Assembly: GCA_001781275.1 (NCBI GenBank)
Contig: MFLH01000004.1
Coordinates: forward strand, 1-5,950
Origin: Candidatus Kaiserbacteria bacterium RIFCSPHIGHO2_02_FULL_54_11b
GTDB taxonomy: Bacteria > Patescibacteriota > Minisyncoccia > Phycocordibacterales > UBA2100
Direction of reading: 5' to 3'
Length of the DNA: 5,950 nt
Positions 1 through 3,340 of the stretch are shown piece by piece. Below the pieces are notes generated by a model. That model made no database searches. It was not told the DNA's origin and was given only the letters and a program-made list of their open reading frames with translations. The first letter of the stretch is position 1. Each line of letters opens with the position of its first letter. Position numbers and translations under genes: made by a program.

Positions 1-1
1 C

Positions 2-190
2 AACAGCACGAAAGTCGGCGGGGTCGTCTACGACGCCTTTGGCGGGAGCGGCTCCACCCTCATCGCGTGCGAGCACACCAAGCGCACATGCATCATGGTC
101 GAGATGGATCCCGAATACTGCACGGTGATCGTCGAGCGATGGAAGAAATTGACTGACCATGAGCCCGAAACCATCAGGCACGCGAAGTAG
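2..190 (+). CDS. DNA methyltransferase (N4/N6 type), C-terminal fragment
   Basis: This is the last 62 codons of a gene that begins before the window; it ends at TAG 188-190. It shows the AdoMet-binding motif I, DAFGGSGST (fragment residues 11-19), then a strand ending in VEMDPEYC (33-40) and a final helix with ERWKKL. In the beta-group N4-cytosine/N6-adenine methyltransferases (PF01555-like) motif I lies near the C-terminus, after the catalytic DPPY, followed by an acidic residue and DPEY-type segment, and this fragment matches that layout. The protein would transfer a methyl group from AdoMet to an exocyclic amino group of A or C in DNA. The catalytic DPPY motif and target-recognition part lie outside the window, so target base and sequence cannot be told. 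The gene overlaps the terminase-like gene by 32 bases. Such orphan methyltransferases are common beside phage packaging genes, which suits a phage or prophage origin. Confidence 0.85.
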   Translation, partial: NSTKVGGVVYDAFGGSGSTLIACEHTKRTCIMVEMDPEYCTVIVERWKKLTDHEPETIRHAK

Positions 191-605
191 GACGCGCAAG
201 ATGCGGCAGAAGGTGCTGGAGTATCTCGCGGAATCCGGCAACATCAGCTACTCATGCAAGCGGGCGGGTGTCAGCCGCGAAACCTTCTATAAATGGAAGG
301 AGGCTCACCGAGTGTTTGCCTACGATGCCGAAGCGGCCATCGAATACGGCAAAAGCTTCGTGAATGACCTTGCGCACACACATCTCATGCTCAATATCCA
401 GAAGGGCGACATGCAGGCGGTGCGCTTCCAGCTCGCAAGCTGTCACCCTGATTACAAGCCGAGGCGTCCGGGCCCTGTGGAAGATCTCAAGCCGGTCACG
501 GGAATTGAAATCAAGATGCTCGACCCGGCGAAGGTCGCTGAGGCGAAAGCGGAGATCGCGCAGCGCCGGGCCGACACGGGTCCGGAACAAGCCCCGTGGA
601 ATTAA
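159..605 (+). CDS. Terminase small subunit-like helix-turn-helix protein (phage)
   Basis: A 148-aa protein with a basic N-terminus (RSRTRK, residues 9-14) followed by a helix-turn-helix at about residues 16-48: a first helix, then GNISYSCKRAGVSRETFYKW. The pattern 'GN-hydrophobic-S-x-x-C/A-K-x-A-GVSR-x-T-h-Y-x-W' is typical of phBC6A51-like and other terminase small subunits, which recognise phage DNA for packaging. The next segment (FAYDAEAAIEYGKSFVNDLAH, about 53-73) also fits these proteins, in which a helix rich in Ala and Glu follows the DNA-binding part. The C-terminus (about 115-148) is charged and ends in PWN. I chose ATG 159, which overlaps the methyltransferase gene by 32 bases; a GGAAG at 141-145 is rather far upstream for a ribosome site, and ATG 201 (residue 15) is the alternative. 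No large terminase follows on this strand, so the function is inferred from the fold and context. It could also be a transposase-type HTH regulator. Confidence 0.7.
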   Translation: MSPKPSGTRSRTRKMRQKVLEYLAESGNISYSCKRAGVSRETFYKWKEAHRVFAYDAEAAIEYGKSFVNDLAHTHLMLNIQKGDMQAVRFQLASCHPDYKPRRPGPVEDLKPVTGIEIKMLDPAKVAEAKAEIAQRRADTGPEQAPWN

Positions 606-624
606 CAGATTCAAACAAATACCT

Positions 625-876
625 ATGACCAAAAAAATTAAGGCGGCGACCACGAGGCCGACGACACAAGACCTCCAGGGGAGGATCGATAAAGCCGTCA
701 AGCTCGCGAAGAACAGCATGTGGTTTATGGAATATCCCGATAATAACCACACGATGTACTTCCTCGACCAGATGGTGCGTGTCCTCCTGGCCGACGGCTA
801 CAGAAAAGTCATCGGGGACGAGCTGTGGGATACCGGGGAGAAGCCGGATTACCATTACTACAACCCCCGCGCTTAG
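625..876 (+). CDS. Hypothetical protein, 83 aa
   Basis: I do not recognise this protein. It starts at ATG 625, 19 bases after the terminase-like gene, and ends at TAG 874-876. The N-terminus is basic (MTKKIKAATTRP); the rest is acidic and aromatic, with MWFMEYPDNN near residues 32-41, two predicted amphipathic helices (about residues 18-33 and 45-60), and a Tyr/His-rich tail YHYYNPRA. There is no signal peptide, membrane segment or cysteine. No Shine-Dalgarno sequence is visible before the ATG; the frame stays open upstream to 364, but that part lies inside the preceding gene and reads as a low-quality Arg/Ser-rich shadow, so ATG 625 is preferred. Its spacing suggests cotranscription with the terminase-like gene and therefore a phage-module origin. 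The last four codons form one arm of the 860-888 hairpin, and the gene overlaps the convergent glycosylase-like gene by four bases. Confidence 0.6.
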   Translation: MTKKIKAATTRPTTQDLQGRIDKAVKLAKNSMWFMEYPDNNHTMYFLDQMVRVLLADGYRKVIGDELWDTGEKPDYHYYNPRA

Positions 877-888
877 GCGCGGGGTTGT
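860..888. terminator. Two-way hairpin terminator holding both convergent stop codons
   Basis: The arms 860-872 and 877-888 pair over 12 bp with a single bulged C in the run of five C at 864-868; the loop is TTAG (873-876). The loop contains TAG of the + strand gene and, read in reverse, TAA of the - strand gene. The stem is GC-rich with A-T pairs at its base, as in intrinsic terminators. The run after the stem on the + strand is only moderately T-rich (TTCGTT from 888), and on the - strand it is weak, so efficiency is uncertain. Position between two converging genes strongly supports a shared terminator role. Confidence 0.65.
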
Positions 889-1595
889 TCGTTCGCAGCT
901 TGCCGGATGTGCCACTTGAGGCGCTCGTACGAACCCGTATCGAGCGCCCCTCCGCCGGAGAGCATGGAAGAAAAGAATATCGGAACGCGGCTTCCATTAA
1001 GCATCAGCCAGTGGAAGCCGCGTTCGTTGTCGAACGTAATTTGACGGTCAAAATGCTCCTGCACGATTTTCGACGCGGATGCGTTTGCAACGACGATGAC
1101 TACGGGGCGTATGCTTTTGAGTACTTCAAGGAAGATATCAAGTTGGTCGCGCCCGAACTCGTTGAGCTTCCCCTTCTTATCCTCCCGCACGAGCGGGAGG
1201 AATTCTCTTTGCTTGGTCTGCTTATATACGAACAGATCGATGTGTTGGTAGTGCGTCTTGGCCGCGTTCGCGATTTCATGCATACGTTTGAAATATGCGT
1301 ACTTTGCATGAACATGCCGTCCAATCTCGATGCATGTATCGACCAATTCGGGATGTGTAGAGATATTGCGCCAGAGATAGAAAGATTCGGGATCGAGCTT
1401 TTCAAATTCGGTGTCGCGCACTACTTTGCGAAAACCCTTTGGATTGAACGACGGGTTCATTCCAATAAACAGGACTCCGCCCGGCTTGAAGTCGTCGTAG
1501 AAAATCGGGGCGTACACGTCGCCGCGCGCGTCGAAGTGTTTCTTCCAGGTTGCGAGTATCGAGCGGTTGACGGGCTCATTAATCATGGTCGCCAT
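873..1595 (-). CDS. Uracil-DNA glycosylase superfamily-like protein
   Basis: A 240-aa protein. A hydrophobic strand leads into VLFIGMNPSFNPKG (residues 41-54), which matches the first active-site motif of the uracil-DNA glycosylase fold (GMNPG in SMUG1, GINPG in MUG), including the Asn (N47) that positions water in those families. The middle alternates helices and strands, with PVVIVVANASASKIV as a core strand. Near the end, FFSSMLSGGGALD (207-219) followed by ERLKWHI sits where the second motif (HPS or NPSG) lies; the canonical His/Asn there is absent. It may therefore remove damaged bases, or bind nucleic acid without that activity. I chose ATG 1593-1595 because its A is the last base of the upstream gene's TGA (TGATG, translational coupling); a longer form from 1649 would overlap that gene by 55 bases. 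No signal peptide. The fold assignment is moderately sure, the substrate unknown. Confidence 0.6.
   Translation of the reverse strand: MATMINEPVNRSILATWKKHFDARGDVYAPIFYDDFKPGGVLFIGMNPSFNPKGFRKVVRDTEFEKLDPESFYLWRNISTHPELVDTCIEIGRHVHAKYAYFKRMHEIANAAKTHYQHIDLFVYKQTKQREFLPLVREDKKGKLNEFGRDQLDIFLEVLKSIRPVVIVVANASASKIVQEHFDRQITFDNERGFHWLMLNGSRVPIFFSSMLSGGGALDTGSYERLKWHIRQAANEQPRA
1180..1201 (-). repeat. Perfect 9-bp inverted repeat inside the glycosylase-like gene
   Basis: TCCTCCCGC (1180-1188) and GCGGGAGGA (1193-1201) are exact reverse complements separated by four bases. In the mRNA this makes a compact, very stable hairpin within the codons for about EFLPLVRED, with no T run after it. It could slow ribosomes, protect or process the transcript, or be chance; the amino-acid sequence around it looks like normal protein. 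Confidence 0.6.
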
Positions 1596-1915
1596 CAGTA
1601 GTTCGGCACGCCTGCTCTTGCGCAGTTCGCATCCTCGGTTTTCTTCCATTTGAGGTAGGCCTCCTCATCTTTTGCCTGGAGGAGAGCCGCGCTGACCATG
1701 CCTGCCTGCACACAGATCTGTATCGGATCACCGCTCTTGAGGACAATCTTGTATTGCGTGATGGCATCCTGTGCGACCTGAATGTTGATGTCGTCCATCT
1801 GCTTCTGTGGATTGAAAGCGAAACCGTAGAGATAGAAACTGCCGATGAGAACCGCGACAACACCGACCACTTGCAGGATCCTAAATGATTCGGACGGATG
1901 TTCTTTGTGTTCCAT
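1595..1915 (-). CDS. Small single-pass membrane protein, unknown function
   Basis: A 106-aa protein that I cannot assign to a named family. A short polar N-terminus (MEHKEHPSESFR) is followed by one clear membrane segment at about residues 13-34 (ILQVVGVVAVLIGSFYLYGF), with no lipobox or cleavage site, so it is probably an anchored protein with an N-terminal tail inside. The outer part is mostly helical and has two cysteines, C68 and C98, that could form a disulphide, with the segment QICVQAGMVSAALLQAKDE and a closing ANCARAGVPNY. It ends with TGA at 1595-1597, whose A starts the next gene, so the two are expected to be co-translated. ATG 1913-1915 has a short GGAA just before it, too close to be a normal ribosome site. 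The upstream 230 bases are gene-free and rich in inverted repeats. Why a membrane protein is coupled to a glycosylase-like protein is not evident. Confidence 0.7.
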   Translation of the reverse strand: MEHKEHPSESFRILQVVGVVAVLIGSFYLYGFAFNPQKQMDDINIQVAQDAITQYKIVLKSGDPIQICVQAGMVSAALLQAKDEEAYLKWKKTEDANCARAGVPNY

Positions 1916-2148
1916 GTTCCGTTGCGACTAAATTGTTAATCGCCTCCGGTAACAGGCTTTTGAAAACACAAAGCCCGCCACCAGGAGGCCTTGCGGCCCT
2001 ATACGGGTTTCCCCATATAACGCAATCAACGCCCTGAATGACGGGTTCTCTATGTTGATTGCGATTCTCCAACCATGCCGTTCCGAGAGAAATCTCCGAG
2101 CGGTTTAGGCTGTTGCCCTTACGAGCCGTTATTGGTGGTGTAAGGAAC
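1916..2148. other. Gene-free structured region; possible leader or small RNA
   Basis: No convincing coding frame is seen here; an open frame on the - strand (2150 to 1881) has no family-like pattern and runs into the membrane-protein gene. The region holds several inverted repeats: GGCTTT/AAAGCC (1955-1960 with 1970-1975); GGCC-TTGC-GGCC (1987-1998); the perfect 10-bp pair at 2021-2063; GAGA-GAAA-TCTC, a GNRA-type tetraloop (2085-2096), inside a CCG/CGG outer pair (2078-2103); and CCTTAC/GTAAGG (2117-2122 with 2140-2145). This density suggests folded RNA. It lies between a repeat copy that may carry a leftward promoter and the start of the membrane-protein gene, so a 230-base structured leader on the - strand is one reading; a free-standing RNA of either strand is another. 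I do not recognise it as a known RNA class. Confidence 0.35.
2021..2063. repeat. Perfect 10-bp inverted repeat, 23-base spacer
   Basis: CGCAATCAAC (2021-2030) and GTTGATTGCG (2054-2063) are exact reverse complements. Within the spacer, CCC (2032-2034) can pair with GGG (2043-2045), extending the fold. It is too far apart for a simple terminator and no T run follows. It could be an RNA stem or a paired binding site. Confidence 0.65.
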
Positions 2149-2220
2149 ATGATAGCACTTTTAGCTATCGTCGAGCACCCTAGCTTACATTCGGAGGCTT
2201 GCGAAGTGGGTTACCAACAG
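2149..2220 (-). repeat. 72-bp direct repeat, copy 1
   Basis: This copy matches 3198-3269 in the same orientation at 64 of 72 positions by hand alignment, with no gaps. It begins with the dyad GATAGC-N7-GCTATC (2151-2169), whose flanks extend it to an 8-bp RNA stem with one G-U pair, and ends with a nearly invariant 27-base block from GGAGG (2194) to TTACCAA (2217). Differences cluster in the middle (2172-2193). It lies 15 bases past the stop of the GIY-YIG gene. Read leftward it contains TGCTATCAT (complement of 2149-2157), a possible extended -10 promoter element. The strand given follows that reading and is a guess. Confidence 0.8.
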
Positions 2221-2235
2221 AAGCAAAATGGAGCT

Positions 2236-2943
2236 TTATCCAACGTATTTTATGGGATTCTGGCTTCCTTGTTTCCACACGTGAGCAACGGATTTGTCGA
2301 TATACTTTTCGCGTATTTCTGGCGGTGCAATCTTGCCGTTGAACATGAGCCGCCCGGGAGCGTCTGGAGCCGGGAGCCACTCGTCAACGGTATATACCTC
2401 TCGAATAATTCCAAGATACACGGCACAGGCGATTCGTATGGTTTTTGCGCGAGGGCCGACTTTCCACGCCTTTCTCGTTGCCTCGTAGAGTTCGTTGGCT
2501 GGCATTTCATACCGATAAAGCTGATTAATCCTGATAAGCATGACTGGCTCGTCAAAGAGCGCATCGAGTGCTTCATACTCGGTTTTAATATTCTTCAGCG
2601 TCATTTTTCCTCTGACGAGAGAGTAGTGGCCTCGCACGAGATTTGTCAGATTCTCAAGACCAAGGAGATCGATAGCGGCACTCTCTACCTCGAACGCCTC
2701 CTTCTCGGTGAGTCCATGACGCAGAATGGTGTGGTCGACCTCTAGTCCCGCCGCTTGTATTTCACGAATCCTTTTTATCTTTTCGGTCTCCTTGGTACTC
2801 TCCTCAAGCGCACCAAGCAGATGATGATTAATCCGATTGCCACATCCCTTGCCGACATAAAAAACCTTGTCGGTTCGCGGGTCAATCAGTAGGTAAACGT
2901 AGTAGCCGATTTTCTCGATTGTCGATTGAGAGAGGGGGCTCAT
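2236..2943 (-). CDS. LEM-3-like GIY-YIG nuclease (COG3680-like)
   Basis: A 235-aa protein with an N-terminal GIY-YIG nuclease domain, about residues 12-105: the GIY-like strand GYYVYLLIDPR (13-23), the YIG-like strand VFYVGKGCGNR (27-37) with the conserved Arg R37, His at 40-41, the metal-binding Glu E87 in EVESAAIDLLG, and NLTNLVRG (98-105). The form 'YYVYLLxDPR...FYVGKGxGNR' is that of the LEM-3/COG3680 branch, not of UvrC or SLX1. The C-terminal half (about 130-235) matches the domain usually found with it: RINQLYR, LYEATRKAWKVGPRA, a strand leading to REVYTVDEWLPA, and GSQNPIKYV at the end. The catalytic residues are all present, so it probably cuts DNA; its target is unknown. It follows the PUR-like gene by 32 bases and is likely cotranscribed. 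ATG 2943 is chosen as the first start in frame; a weak AAAGAG precedes it. The pair is bracketed by 72-bp repeats. Confidence 0.85.
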   Translation of the reverse strand: MSPLSQSTIEKIGYYVYLLIDPRTDKVFYVGKGCGNRINHHLLGALEESTKETEKIKRIREIQAAGLEVDHTILRHGLTEKEAFEVESAAIDLLGLENLTNLVRGHYSLVRGKMTLKNIKTEYEALDALFDEPVMLIRINQLYRYEMPANELYEATRKAWKVGPRAKTIRIACAVYLGIIREVYTVDEWLPAPDAPGRLMFNGKIAPPEIREKYIDKSVAHVWKQGSQNPIKYVG

Positions 2944-2975
2944 ACTCTTTGGCCAATTCGCCTAAGACCGGAACA

Positions 2976-3188
2976 TTACACCTTTTCTGACACCTCCTTT
3001 AAGATGCGGCGGAACTCTTCGAGGTGATCTTTGAATATCGCGATATTGTTTCTGATTCTTTCACCATCTTTTCCGACTCTGGACTCGGTAACCTGTAAAT
3101 ATCTGTTGCCGGAGCCGCCCTCTCTCACGTCAAAAAAGTACGCTTTGCTCCCGAGTGTGATTTTCTGTGTGTAAATAGCTTCTTTCAT
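2976..3188 (-). CDS. PUR-domain (DUF3276-like) small nucleic-acid-binding protein
   Basis: A 70-aa protein that fits one PUR repeat: strand KAYFFDVREGGSGNRYLQVTES (residues 15-36), a turn with KDGER, strand NNIAIF (47-52), and a C-terminal helix DHLEEFRRILKEVSEKV (54-70). The pattern 'FFDVxExxxGxRYLxITES...IxIFxxxxxEF' is that of the DUF3276/PUR family, whose members bind single-stranded DNA or RNA, normally as dimers. It is about the size of one PUR repeat. The start at ATG 3186-3188 is only nine bases from a possible -10 element (TATCAT, complement of 3198-3203), so the message may be nearly leaderless; there is no Shine-Dalgarno sequence. An upstream in-frame ATG is followed at once by TAG, which fixes the start. 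The gene ends 32 bases before the GIY-YIG nuclease, suggesting an operon in which it might guide or regulate the nuclease; that link is inference. Confidence 0.7.
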   Translation of the reverse strand: MKEAIYTQKITLGSKAYFFDVREGGSGNRYLQVTESRVGKDGERIRNNIAIFKDHLEEFRRILKEVSEKV

Positions 3189-3197
3189 ATGCTACAT

Positions 3198-3206
3198 ATG
3201 ATAGCA
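3198..3206 (-). promoter_or_regulatory. Possible extended -10 promoter for the PUR/GIY-YIG pair, overlapped by a dyad
   Basis: On the - strand this reads TGCTATCAT, a TGn extension plus TATCAT (5 of 6 to TATAAT). Start codon 3188 is nine bases downstream, so transcription would begin a few bases before the ATG. No good -35 is seen at normal spacing (TGGACG with a 15-base gap is the best). The GATAGC-N7-GCTATC dyad overlaps it and could be a repressor site. The same nonamer occurs in copy 1 (2149-2157). Confidence 0.35.
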
Positions 3207-3269
3207 TTTTTAGCTATCGTCCAGCACCTCAGCTTAGCTTTGGAGGCTTGCGAAGTGGGTTACCAAAAG
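3198..3269 (-). repeat. 72-bp direct repeat, copy 2
   Basis: The second copy of the 2149-2220 element, 1,049 bases away in the same orientation. The dyad GATAGC-N7-GCTATC (3200-3218) is unchanged except for one base in the spacer, and the block 3243-3266 is identical to its partner. This copy lies directly upstream of the PUR-like gene (start 3188) and, on the other side, upstream of the dinG-like gene. Its leftward TGCTATCAT (complement of 3198-3206) is placed to drive the PUR/GIY-YIG pair. Similarity stops sharply at both edges. Confidence 0.8.
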
Positions 3270-3277
3270 TCCCTTGT

Positions 3278-3304
3278 GTGCGCTTCGGCGTGCTGGAAAT
3301 CCAG
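3278..3304. repeat. Two adjoining hairpins before the dinG-like gene
   Basis: GTGCGC-TTCG-GCGTGC (3278-3293) forms a 6-bp stem, with two G-U pairs, on a cTTCGg tetraloop; CTGG-AAAT-CCAG (3293-3304) is a 4-bp stem right after it. They share base 3293, so both cannot form fully at once. They lie upstream of the proposed transcription start, so they would be in RNA only if transcription enters from further left. Confidence 0.4.
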
Positions 3305-3321
3305 GTGGCCGAGAGTATAGT
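3294..3321 (+). promoter_or_regulatory. Candidate sigma-70-type promoter for the dinG-like gene
   Basis: TGGAAA (3294-3299, 4 of 6 to TTGACA), a 16-base spacer, and TATAGT (3316-3321, 5 of 6 to TATAAT). The predicted start near 3328 would leave a leader of about a dozen bases before ATG 3341. There is no Shine-Dalgarno sequence in that leader. Confidence 0.45.
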
Positions 3322-3340
3322 TCAATTACAAGCTAACCGT

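Noticed and set aside
825..1601. A 258-codon open frame on the + strand opposite the glycosylase-like gene
   Set aside because: It is antisense to a gene with recognisable motifs, its translation shows no family pattern, and it would run through the terminator hairpin.
1881..2150. An 89-codon - strand frame starting at the edge of repeat copy 1
   Set aside because: The translation has no domain-like pattern, its start lies in the proposed promoter element, and it overlaps the membrane-protein gene out of frame. The region looks more like structured RNA.
2059..2745. A 228-codon open frame on the + strand opposite the GIY-YIG gene
   Set aside because: The - strand frame carries all GIY-YIG catalytic residues and its companion domain; the + frame is its shadow and crosses repeat copy 1.
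2149..3269. Integron attC sites as an explanation for the 72-bp repeats
   Set aside because: The copies lack the paired GTTRRRY and RYYYAAC core sites, no integrase is in the window, and the dyad has a short 7-base spacer unlike attC arms.
2149..3269. A CRISPR array
   Set aside because: Only two repeat copies exist, they are 1,049 bases apart, and the interval is coding.
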